The notes under the pieces: model-generated
Database searches by the model: none
What the model was told of the DNA's origin: nothing
The model's input: the letters and a program-made list of their open reading frames with translations, nothing else
From: Lepidostoma basale
Lineage: Eukaryota; Arthropoda; Insecta; Trichoptera; Lepidostomatidae
Assembly: GCA_022606425.2 (NCBI GenBank)
Contig: JAHDVF020000897.1
Span: 124,001 to 188,000 of the forward strand
DNA length: 64,000 bases
Direction: 5' to 3'
Translations under genes and position numbers: made by a program
Shown here: positions 1-12,800 of the stretch, in pieces
How positions within the stretch are numbered: position 1 is the first letter of the stretch
Layout of the letters: each line of letters opens with the position of its first letter

Positions 1-615
1 GAGCAAAGGCACCTATTTATAAACACCTTGAGTTTTTCAATAACGTCCGCGGTAGATTTCCAAGTCTCACATCCGTTCAGCAGTACGCTTTTAACGCTAC
101 TGCTGAATATTTGGAGCTTGAGCTTTCTCGAAATGATACCAATGAAATGATGAAGCATAGGGTAAGCTCCCCTTGCCTTGTTGAGTCTGCTGGCCCAGTC
201 AGCTATCATACTACCGAGGTAGCAAAAGCTGGTCGTGGTCACAAGGGCGACACCGTGGAGCAAGATTGCGGTGGAGTCATTAGTGGACACTCATAGGTCT
301 ACTGTCTTAATTTTGAGACCCACTTTTGCCGCTTCCTAGTGAAGTCTATTAACTTCTGAACATTATTAACTTCTTCTTCAAGTACCCTGTCGGGTCCCCC
401 CAACGTTGGCGATCACCTCGGCGAACCTGTCCCTGTACTGCGCCGCTTAGAACAGCTCCTCCACACTTCGGATGCCGGTCCACTCCCTCACGTTTCGCAG
501 CCAGGACATTTGTCTCTTTCCGGGCCCTCGGGGTCCCTCAATTTTTCCCTCCAATATCATGTTGGAGAAGGTGGTACTTTTCCCCACGCAGTATACGACC
601 CAGATGTGAGATCTT
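1..615 (-). mobile_element. Non-LTR retrotransposon 3' coding end, decayed
   Basis: Read on the minus strand, 380..610 gives a broken peptide of the type GPGKRQMSWLRNVREWTG, a layout common in C-terminal regions of insect non-LTR retrotransposon ORFs downstream of the reverse transcriptase. The part at 1..330 looks like the adjoining upstream portion with stops. It lies in the intron just before the first visible exon of the large zinc-finger gene. The clade is not assigned. Confidence 0.55.
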
Positions 616-671
616 TCGATCGATTAACAAATATTATTAACTTATTAACAAATGTTAATATTTAATTTCAG

Positions 672-857
672 GGTTCACGTCCTTCCCGCAGGTGCGGCAG
701 CACATCCGCAGCGAGCACGTGCGGCTGCCCGCGCTGCCTCCTCTCCCGCCCCCGCCCCCCGAGGACTGGGATGACGAGGACGGCCAGGAGGTCTGCGTGC
801 TGGAGGAGTGGCTCGAGGAAGAGGAGGAGGAGATGCTGCGCGCGGTCAAGAACAGGG
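672..857 (+). CDS. Zinc-finger gene, exon 1 in window
   Basis: The acceptor is ttaatttcag and the donor GTGAGA. Residues 1..61 start inside a finger (F-x5-V-x2-H-x4-H, ending IRSEH), whose two cysteines must lie on an exon upstream of the window. A proline run and a glutamate-rich stretch (EEWLEEEEEE) follow. Confidence 0.85.
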
Positions 858-3800
858 GTGAGATGACATTTTACTTTCATTGTTTCCTGCTGAGCTGAGT
901 CTCATTCTTCTCTCTCACGACGATATTATAATTATATGTAAGCTTTTATTATGTTTCTGTTTCCTTAAACCCATCCGGTGTTCTAAATGTAAAAATTGCC
1001 TTCCTAACGTCCCCTGCCCGCATTTGCCTCCTCTGATCCTCACCTGACCTCCCGCTGTTATGTACATTTAGATAGTTTTCAGTAGCTCTGTTTTTGAATT
1101 TTTTATTTTTTTCTGTATTGTAATTTTGAAATGCTCTCTATGTAAATCTAGAGTTTGTTGATACTGATGTAAATTTATTTAGGTAACCTTGCCATACTTA
1201 GCATAGAATTTATAATATTGTTTTCTCTTTCGTTTTGTTGCATGTATTTTTCTATTAACTGTGTACCTTTTATAATCATTGATAGACGTTATTGAAACAA
1301 GTGAACTGTAATTATTAAAAAAAAAAATTGGTTACGCAAATTTTTAAGTGTTATTGTAATGTGATTTTTACTTAAAATGAATAAAAAAAATCTGTTTTCT
1401 AGAAGTTTTATGGGAATGACATGTTTAATTTTGCTAAGTGATTATGAAATGTAATATTTGAATGACATGTTTCGCCTTGCTAAGGTATGTTTAAAAATAT
1501 CTTAGCAAAGACAATCTGTGCACCATCTAAAAAGAACATTTTGTGCTAAATTATTTTTATTTTGTTATTTTATTTTATACTAGCTGACCCGGCAACGCTT
1601 CGCTATTGCTAAATTCGAGTACATAAATAAACCCAATATATATTCAAAAAATACAATGAATTATAAACTTGAATACATATTACTAATGTAATAGAAAAAC
1701 AATTTTTTGAATATTTTATATGAAATTTAATGATCAAATAAACAATATTATATCACATTTGCAGAAAACATTCTATATATTAAAGAAACAAAACTCTTGA
1801 TTTTGTTGTCCATGAAATTCACATCAGAGCCAATAAAGTAAGTTTCTACTGCGAGTCCGTTGGCGTGGAATAGTAATATAGATGATAATACTACAAAAGC
1901 CTCCCTTCCCGACTTCCACAACTGTATCCCTCGCCGCTCTGCGCCATTGACCTCCTGCCACTCGTTTAATGTCATCAGACCATCTTGCTTGTGATCTGCC
2001 AGAATTTGTGTAGCTGTTTCTCTTTCGCCACTCCAGGCCAGAAGATCTTATCACCCGTTGTCCTTGCTTTATGACCGATCCCATTCCATTTAAACATTAG
2101 TTATTTTACACGCTGCATCGGCAACTTTGGTCCGATCTTTGATTCATCAATTTTGGGCCCTGGAATTAAAAAAAAAAAAATTTGAATTGCCATAAGGCGG
2201 ACACTGAAGAGGCAAAATTTAAATTTCCATACAATGAATGAATTACAACTGTTTTTCACTTGTTTGCTGAAGATATTCTTCATATAAAAGGCAGTTCATG
2301 CTATATGCATAATAATAATAATAATAATGAGGCTAATTTGTCAAATTAACTAACTAACTAACTAACCATCACGCCGTCTCCCCGAAAGTGTAAGCAGAGA
2401 GAATGGACTGTCACACTTTTACTGATGCGGCACTCCATCCTTCTCTTTTCGCCCCGCGGGAGGCGCGGTGTGATGGGTTGCAAACCTCATCGCCACCAAT
2501 AGGCATCTCCCGCGCACACTTCGATCGTCCAACACCCACAAAATAAATCTAAAACAAATAATATAAAATACAATGATATAAAATAAAATAACAAAATAAA
2601 AATAATTTAACACAAAATGTTCTTTTTAGACGGTGCACATATTGTCTATTTAATTTATAATATGTTCCACGTATCCACTGTTTTTTAATTTAGCACATAA
2701 TGTAATAACACATAATGTTTTTTTCAATGTTGCACATGTTTACATGGACGATCCGGACTTTTGTGTTTATTTAATTTATGTTACACGTATCCACCATTTT
2801 TTAAATTATCTGTAATAAGGCACTTAACCAGCAAGAACTTAAAAATAATATTGAAGAAATTATTCAAATTGTCATTGGAACAAATGAAAAAATTATTTGT
2901 ACACCTGTCAAAATTCTTTATAAAAACGATAAAACTAATAAAACCTTTTAATCTGATTAATTTGTCAAATTAATTAAATTAATCAGATTTTAAAGGTTGG
3001 TCATGTTAGAAGTCGGAGGAATCGACATGCGTGTATGACTCGTATGAATGTGGAGGAAGCTAGACAGGTTTGCCAGGATAGAGTAGTGTTATGTTGAAGA
3101 AATTATTCAAATTGTCATTGGAACAAATGAAAAATTTATTTGTACACCTGTCAAAATTCTTTATAAAAATGATAAAACTGATAAAACCTTTTAATCTGAT
3201 TAATTTGATTAATTTGTCAAATTAATTAAATTAATCAGATTTTAAAGGTTGGTCATGTTAGAAGTCGGAGGAATCGACATGCGTGTATGACTCGTATGAA
3301 TGTGGAGGAAGCTAGACAGGTTTGCCAGGATAGAGTAGTGTTATGGTCCATTCTCTCTGCCTACCCCTGTGGGGAAACGGCGTGATGGTTTGTTTGTTTG
3401 TTTAATTTGTATAATCGCCGTTTTCGTGAATAGCTCACCTCAAGGGCGCTTTGACAATGTTTTTAGTCATGAAAGGTGCATGTGACAACAGCGAAATCAC
3501 GATCGTAGAAACTTACTTTATTGGCTCTGATGTGATTTTCATGGACAACAAAATCAAGAGTTTTGTTTCTCTAAACATATGAATGTTTTGTGCAAATGTG
3601 ATATTGTGTAATGTAAAAATGAGCCGGTTCTCATTCGCCACTCCAGAGTACATCTAATTCACTGATCATCCGGTGTTTGATTGATCTAATTCCATTTTAA
3701 CGAAGTTATTTTGCACGCTGCATCGGTAATTTTCGTCCCATCTCTGATCCGTTACTTTATTTTCCTAGAAATAAACGGAAAAAGTCATAAGAATTGTGTC

Positions 3801-6800
3801 ATTCATTCATATTGTAATTCATATTGTATATCATTAGAACTTTCTTACCGTTGCTGTGGTAATGTAACAATTTCCCTGACCAAAGTATGCGTATAAAGAA
3901 AACAGCAAAATAGAATAAACTGAAAATATATTTATGAATTAGAAATATAAATATTATATTATACTTACGGAAGCAAGTTTCTTCATATTCTTGTAGAGCT
4001 TCGACGTCCAATATTTTATATTTTCGCTATCATCCTATCATTGAATATTTTTAATCCCAGAAACTTCATAACCTAAAAGTACCGAAACTTCATACCTACA
4101 AAATATTACGACGTACAAAGAGATTGACAGTTCCGAGACCACGTGACCAATCGAACGGCTAGAACTCTAGAAAACGAATATCATTAAGTAATCACCGTCG
4201 AACGTAAGAGAAACGAATAAGTTTCAGGCACACGAAAAAATAAAATTTCGTTCATAACCTCAAAATGACAAAAGTATAATTACCTGTCTGCATTAGTGTA
4301 CATTAAAATATGGCCAATAAAATAGACTGTACCAATTAAACAACCAATTATTTTAGTGCGTAATAAGTAAAACGTATTAAGTATTATACATCCCAAAGTA
4401 AAACGCAATATATTGGACTGTCAGAAAGCAAAACACATTGTTGCCACTACACAAAATTACATGGAGACTGAATTCTCTCCAGACCGTGTCAAACGAATAT
4501 AGACTCAAAAGATTGATACTCAGGTGATACGAACATTAAGGTCTATATTCGTTTGCAGTACGAAAATTTTCAATTAATTGATTAATTTATAAAGTTAATT
4601 AGAGCTCGATTAATAACGAAAATATGCCTATGACGACCGCTAAATTCCACTTAGTCCATTCCCCAAGATACAGAAGGATCTGATGAGGAATCACCGAGAA
4701 AGAAGGAGACACACACAACCCAGATTGTGTTTTATTTATATGTAGATTGTTGTATTTTATATTCTTTTTTTGAGGAAGTTGGACGATTGAAGTGTGCGCG
4801 GGAGATGCCTATTGGTGGCGATGAGGTTCGCAACCCATCACACCGCGTCTCCCGCGGGGTGAAAAGAGAAGGATGGAGTGCCGTATCGGTTAAAATGTGG
4901 CAGTCCATTCTTTCTGCCTACCCTTTCGGGAGACGGCGTGATGGTAAGTTAGTTACTTAGTTCTGTATTGTATTTATTAAATAAATTTACATTTCGGCGG
5001 GACATAAAGGAAATGGGTAGTTTAAATGTGGCCTGGGTCCCTCTTGTTTTATATTTTATCACAAAACCCCAGTAACGTATGTCCCGCATGGACGAGGGAT
5101 GGGCCTTAGGATTGAATTAGTGAAGCTGACGAAAGGCGACGTCCGCCTATAACAGCTTCGGGAAATCGGTGGGACTCCTCTAAGTCCCTATGACTTTAAA
5201 AAAAAAAAAAATTTACTTTCATTATTAATGAAATAATATATATAAATACATTTCTACTTCTTAGACAAATGCCACAAGCAGATTAATAAATTATTAAATG
5301 ACGGCTACAGTATGAATGTAAAGGAATCTTGAGAGGTATGTCAGGACAGGGTAGAATGACAGTCCATCGTCTCTGCCTATCTCCGGAGAAACGACCTGAT
5401 GGTTGATTGTTGTTTAATATTCGGATATAGTCCATCGTGTTTAAATAACAACAACAAACCATCACGCCGTTTTCCTGTGGGGGTAGGCAGAGAGAATGGA
5501 CCGCCACACTACTCTATCCTGGCACACCTCTCTAGCTTCCTCCACATTTATACAGCGAGTCATACACGCAGGTCGATTCTGCCGACTTCTAACATGACCA
5601 ACCTTTAAAATTTGATTAATTTGGTCATGCCACGTTTTCCTCGGTCTGCCTCGACTCTGTACTTCATTAGCATCATTAACGTATACTTTCTTAACCATTC
5701 TTTCTCCATCCATGCGCTCCATATGTCTGAACCAACGCAGCAATCCTTTAATAATTTTGTTCATAATACCTTCTTCCGCTCTACATTCCTTTCTTATATC
5801 AGCATTTGAGATTCTGTCATATATTGTTCTACCACACATACGTCTTAGGGACCTCATATCTACTGCATTTATTCTGCTCTCATCCTTCTTCTACTAGTTC
5901 CATGGTTTGCTTACATACATTTGGGTTGGGACCAGAACTCCATTGTGAACGGCCTTTTTCGCTTTCATTGTGTTTAAAAATTGTTTTAATCTTACAGAGG
6001 AACTCGCTAGGAGGGCCAGGGAGCAGATGTCTCTGGGTGCGTACAACATCAAGGTGGAGAAGGAGGCGGAGGAGACGCAAGAGGCCAAAGGCTTCCCCGA
6101 GGAGGAGTGCGAAGAGCAGTACCTGGACGAGGAAGACGCAGAAGAGGATCGAGGGGATTGGGAGCCCACCCGGATCAAGAAGGAGTGGCTGCAGTGTCCG
6201 GACTGCAAGTTAGTATCATTTTATTTTCAAGGAGATAGACTACAGCAACATCAGCATTACAGTCCACATAACAGAACATCTTAAAGAACTCCTCCACTGG
6301 TTTAAATGTCCGGAAAGAATCCAGAATAAACTTTGCTGGACTTAGCTGGAACGGTACCAAGTTATTATCTCTATAACTTACTTACTTACTTCCTATGACC
6401 ATACGACTCTTGAAGAGTTTTAGCCTCCTTGATGATTTTCCACCAAGCTCCTCGATCCTGCGCCTTTTGCTCCCAGCAGTTCGATTCACCCAACCTAGCC
6501 AAGTCAGCCAGAACATTGTCCATTAGGCGCTGTCTAGGCCTTTCTAGAGGTCTTACTCCAGTCGGTCTAGATGCCGTTATCTGTATAATGGACAGCCTAA
6601 ATTCAAGGAAATCCACACTTCGCTCGGCAAACTCCTCTGCGATTGGAAGATTAGTTGAGCTGATGCATTACCCTAGTAGCTGGTCCATCAGCTTGGAACA
6701 ATCTCCCTTCATACCTAGGCGCATAAATGATCTGACAGATTTCAGATCTAATCTGATAACCTATATTTTTCTTATTTCATACTCAAATTAAAACACAACA

Positions 6801-9800
6801 TGTATATTTATGGCGGTCCATTTTCTCTAATTACATTGTCAAAGCGCCGTTGAGGTGAGTTATACACGAAAACAGCGCTAAACAAATTAGCCTAATTATT
6901 ATTATAATTTTAAAGGTGTTTTATTTTTTGTTTCCAGACGAAAGTATGACTGTCCGGAACGACTCTCCCGCCACAAGTGTACGGGTGGAGAGGGGAACTC
7001 TTACCACCGCTGCGTGCTCTGCGGGCAGGCCTTCCACACGGAGCGCCGTCTCGTCTACCACAGGTGACTCCTTGTACTTCAAATAAAAAGCAAATTTTTG
7101 GTGGTGTGAACGCTATACACTCCACAGATACTGAACCGAGTGCGGCAAAGTTTTCACTGTAAGCTGCTGAATAAAACCGGCATACTGTTTTTGCTTCTTC
7201 TTCACTTTTGGTAGACTCAGGAGTCTGTTATTTCAGGCGGGTTCTCTTGAGACGCTGAACTCCAGCTTTCTCTTTACCGTTTCGGGGGTTTTCCTGGTCG
7301 GCGTTGTCTGTTTGGCGTTCCATGGAGAGCTATGTGTGGTATCCTATTTGAGCTCATCCTTTCTACGTGTTGATGCCAGTATCGACATCTTTGACATCCC
7401 CATCTGACCACATCTTCGACCTCGCAGATTTCTCGGATTGCTGTATTCCTAATTCGATCACGTAGGGTCTTGTCAGCTATAGCGCGGAGTGTTTTCATCT
7501 CGGTTGTCCTGAGCATGCTCTTTGTCTTGAAAGTGTCTGCCCTCGATTCAATGCCATATGTGAGGATTGGTCGCACACAGGTCTTATAGATGCGTACATT
7601 GCTGTCAGTCCTCATGTCCTTGTTTCTCCATATGACAACTTTCAGGCAGCCTGCAACCACTGCAGCCCTATCCACCTGTGACCTTACTTCTCTGGGGAGG
7701 TCATTAGAGCTGGTTACTGTTTTTGCTGTGTTGGATTATTTTTCAGAACCGTATTATTATGGAAAATAAACGTGTTTTATCTACTTTTTATGGATGAAAC
7801 TCCTGGAAGTTGTCCTATTGTCCATTATGGATGTTTGATAAGATACAATTCACTTCACATGTTAAGTTTTTGTAATGTTTTTATACAATGCACTATCAAA
7901 AACAAAACACACATTCTTCCACTTCTAAACAAAACATCTCACAAAAGAATACACAATAATTAACCTTTTGTTTGAAATATAATGTACGTAATAGTTTATG
8001 AAAAATTTTGATCGCTAAAATCGATGAAACAGATTATACAAAACCGATTTTGCGCGCCAAAAAAATCGACTGGAATATTCAACATCAAAGATAGTATTAA
8101 TTAGAACTAATTTGAATATTTTATCACTCGAAATTACAAAGAACTAATTTTACAATAATTAATACAAATGAAAACGTCAGTTTTCTATAAGTTTTATTAT
8201 ATTTTATGGGAATGACACGAATGAGAAATCTGCGAGGTCGAAGATGTGGTCAGATGGGGACGTCAAAGACGGCGATACTGGCATCAACATGTAGAAAGGA
8301 TGAGCTCAAATAGGATACCACACATAGCTCTCCATGGAACGGACAACGCCGACTAGGAAGACCCCCGAAACGGTGGAGAGAAAGCTGGAGTTCAGCGTCT
8401 CAAGAGGACCCGCCTGAAATTACAGACTCCTGAGTCTACCAAAAGTGAAGAAGAAGAAGAAGAAGGAATGACATGTTTCGCCCTTCTAAGGCATTATCAA
8501 ATGACATTTGCTATTATGAAGCTCTATTATGAATGGTTGTCAAGCCAAGACCAAGATTCCATTACAAATAGCTGCCAAGTCATGTGGTGATTGTGTAGAA
8601 AAATATTTTCAAGCTTTGATTTAAAAAAAATGTTATGTTCTAAAAAATAGGTGACATGAAGCTTAAAATTATTTTCCCGAAATTTTCAGGAGTTTCCACC
8701 AGGCGGAGCTGCTGGCCATGGGGCTGCGGTGCCCTCTGTGCGGGGAGGAGGGCCACGCCAACGAGGCGGCGCTGTACGACCACTTCAACACCAGCCACGA
8801 GGCCTCCTTCGTCTGCCCGGAGGCCGGTTGTGGGAAATCATTTCGTCTCCGGTATGATCCTTAATGTATTTGCGAAAATTACTCCCCGTTGTCTATTTCA
8901 ATTTAAATCATAAACATCACAGTATATAACCAAAGCGCTTATGACTATAGAATACAAAAAAAAAATTATAACAATATACGATTGTGATATTTAAAAATTA
9001 CAATATAAACAATAGACTACTTGAAGAACTAATTAACCAGGAAACAGTTGTGTGATTCTGTAAGTCTCAATGCTTACGGTGGACTGGCCATGTGGAAAGA
9101 ATGTCAGAGGGTAGAACACCACAAATTATATCCAGATGGGGGCCCCGCGAAAAGAGACCAATAAATGACGATGGCAAATCTAACCTAACTTAAACGATGG
9201 CAAATCTATCCTAACCTAAACGAAGGCAAATCTAACTAACTAACTAACTAACCATCACGCCGTCTCCCGAAAGGGTAGGCAGAAAGAATGGACTGCCACA
9301 TTTTAACCGATGCGGCACTCCATCCTTCTCTTTTCGAAGGCAAATCTAAACTAACCTAAATGATAGCAAATCTCTCTTCTCTGGTTTCAATCCTGGGATT
9401 GGTTTGCAGCAATTTCCTCCATTATTCTCTTCCATTTTTCCCTGTCTTGTGCGGCTCTTTTGAAATCTGCATATGATGAGCAGCGTACGTCCACCAACAG
9501 GTCCTCCAGGTACTCTTGGCGTGGGCGTCCCCTAGAGTTTGTCCCCTCGATCATACCCTCCATTATGGCATGCAAGAGACCTTCTTGACGTATTACATGG
9601 CAGATCCATCTTGCACGCCTTTCGGACAAGGTCCTGAGCAGGTGCCTTCCTCCTTCGATTCCTTGAAGAACTTCCTCATTCGTGATGTGGTCTCTCCAGG
9701 AAATTCCAAAGAGTCTTCTATGGGACCACATCTCAAAAGCCTCTAGTCTCCGCTTATCCCTTTCGGATAGGCACCATGTCTCGCAGCCGTACATCAAGAC

Positions 9801-12800
9801 ACTCCATACATAGGTCTTGATGAGGAGTATTCTCAGTTTTAGGTCTATATTATTTGATTCTATTATTTTCGACTTTTTATTAAATGCAAGCCTAGCCTGA
9901 TATATACGGCTGTCGACCTCGCTCTTAGACCGACCGTCCCATGTTATTTTGCTCCCGAGGTAGACAAACTCCTTGGTGTTCTTTAGTGGAACTCCTGACA
10001 TCATTACTCATCTGATGTTGCGTTCGGCCTACAGTCAGCAGCTTTGTTTTGTCCTTATTTATCTTCATGTTGTAGCTATCTTGAAGAATGTCTTGCAAAG
10101 TTTCTAAGGCCTCCTGCAGTTCCTCCTCACTTTCAGCAACCATAGCAATATCGTCAGCAAACCTTATCATGTCTATCTTTTGCCCGTGTATCCTTACACC
10201 TTCTCTGTGACTCATTCTCTCTCTCAAGTCGTCAATCGCAATCTGTATGTAAACGTTAAAAAGAGCAGGTGACAGAGAGCATCTAACCTAACCTAAATGA
10301 CTATCTGCAGGTCGTCCCTGAAGAGCCACGGGCGCGTGCACGGCAAGCGGCGCCACCGCTGCGACGTGTGCGGGGCGCAGTTCTTCGACGCGAGCAACCT
10401 CAAGGAGCACAAGATCGGCCACCTCAAGGTGAAGCCCTTCCAGTGCCACGTGTGCCTCAAGTTCCTCAACCGCCGTAGTCGCCTGCGCATGCACCTGCTG
10501 GCGCACGAGGCCACGGCGCAGGAGCACGCCGTGCTGGAGTGCCGCTGTTGCCACATGGCCTTCAGGACCTCGGACGATGCTGAGGTATGTAACAGAAAAA
10601 CCCATTCCCCTTGTTACATCACACCCCCGTTGTGCATAAGGTTCCCAGGATCCATCCGAATGATTTCTTGCTAGGGATGCTAAGCTACCAGTCACTCTGG
10701 AGAAGACCAGACAGAAGGTTTTAAGGAACTCGGATATCGGGTTTTAAGGAACTCGGAACTCGGATAAACTCCTATATAAAAAATCGTAGGCAAGCAGTGG
10801 TGACTGGTGGCTTTAAATCAAACTTCGTGGGAATACCTTCCGGGGTTCCCCAGGGCTCCCATCTGGGACCTCTTTTCTTCGTCCTGTATATACACGACAT
10901 TGGCAACTGCTTTCTCCACTCCAAGCATCTCCTTTTTGCTGATGATATGAAGGTCTTTCTGAAGGTTTCAGACACTTCTGACTGCCTTCGACTCCAGTCA
11001 GATCTTGACAGACTCTCTCATTACTGTATACTAAATAAATTATCCATAAATGCGAACAAATGTCATAAGCTTTCACTGACGCGTAAAATGAACCCTCACA
11101 AACATGTGTACTCCATCAATGGTTCCATAATATCCGATTCAGACCGCGTGAGAGATCTTGGAGTCACAATCGACCCTAAACTCACTTTCGTTAGTCATAT
11201 TGATGACATGGTGGACAAATCTCTCAGAACGTTGGGATTTATACTACGCACATGCAAACCTTTCCAAAATATCACTGCCCTTAAAGTATTATTTACAACC
11301 ATGGTTCGCTCACGCCTTGAATATGTATCTCCCGTTTGGTCTCCTTATTATGCGGCACATATCCAACGCATTGAAAGAGTACAAAAAATGTTTATTAAAC
11401 ATATTAATTTTAAAATGTGCAAGTCGTTCTCTGATTACAAATCTGCCCTAATTTTTCACTCCTTGGACTCTCTTGAAAATAGACGTACTCTTCATGATAT
11501 GATGTTACTTCATAAAATAATTCATTTTAAAATTGACAATTCTGAACTTCTCAGCAAATTGTCACTCAATACCCCCATGTCTCGCACGAGACACACCGCG
11601 AACCAAGTTTTCCACCTTCCTGTTTATCGCACAAACTACGCTCTGAGCGCGGCACTGTATCGAATCTGTGATATCTACAACAAACATTTTGGAGACATTG
11701 ACGTCTTTCATTTGAGCGAGCGAAATTTAAAAAAAGTGATCGGAGTAACATTTCGGCGCGGATGTGACCACGATGTAACATGATATTATAATACTTGTAT
11801 ATTACTTTTTATTTTATTTTATCTTAATTTAATTTTTATTTCCAGTACTATAAGTATTTTAACTCTTAAATATTATGTATACCTTATTTTGTCTTAGTTT
11901 AACTTCAATGTTTCTCACTATCATTTGTTGATTGTTAACTATTATTTTTAATCTGTGGTAGCATGTAATTGGCCTTATTTTAATTATTCTGAATGTTTCT
12001 TTTATATATATGTTATTGATATCGCTGTATGTTACCCTAAATAAATAAATAAATAAAATAAATAAATAAATATGTTGGTCTCAATTGGTCATATAGCCAT
12101 GAACTTTGGCTTTTGTTTATATAAATTTGTGAAAAGAAAGGATGAAAGTAGGAAAAATGGTGTAGAAATGAGATCACAATGTATGGGAAAACAATGTATT
12201 TTAGAATACCTAATGACATGTATGATTCATGCATACTGCCGGTGATGACTTATGGGATGGAAACTATGACCCTTACCAAGAGAAATGTAGAGAGATTAAG
12301 AGTCACGCAGCGTTCCATGGAAAGACATATGCTCGGCGTCAGTCTCCGAGATAAAATCGGAAATGATGAGATTAGACGCCGAACAAAAATAACGGACATC
12401 ATGGAAAGACTAGCGAGGCAATGGGCGGATCATGTGGCGAGACAGAGTGAGGATAGATGGACCCAGAAAATAATAAGGTGGAGACCATGGGAGAATAGGA
12501 GAAACGTCGGCACGTCGCAAAAAAGGTCGGCCGACGACATTGCTGCCGTGGGGGGGAAATGTGGCTACGGCTGGCAGGAGATAGAGACGAGTGGAAGGGA
12601 AGGGAAGAGGCCTATGTCCAGCAGTGGACCGATAAAGGCTGACGAAGAAGAAGATTGACATGTAAGAAATGTAAGGCAGATTATTGCATCCTAAGTAAAA
12701 TTAAGAAAAGGTAACATGCTGAATTTAGAGGAAGCTTAAAAGGTATATCAAGACAGGGCAGTATGGCGGTTTATAATTTGGTTAGTTATTTTTTAATTTG

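Noticed and set aside
10797..11783. Long open frame of 328 codons as a host gene
   Set aside because: It holds reverse transcriptase motifs and is followed by a retroelement tail, with a second copy at 57684..58170.
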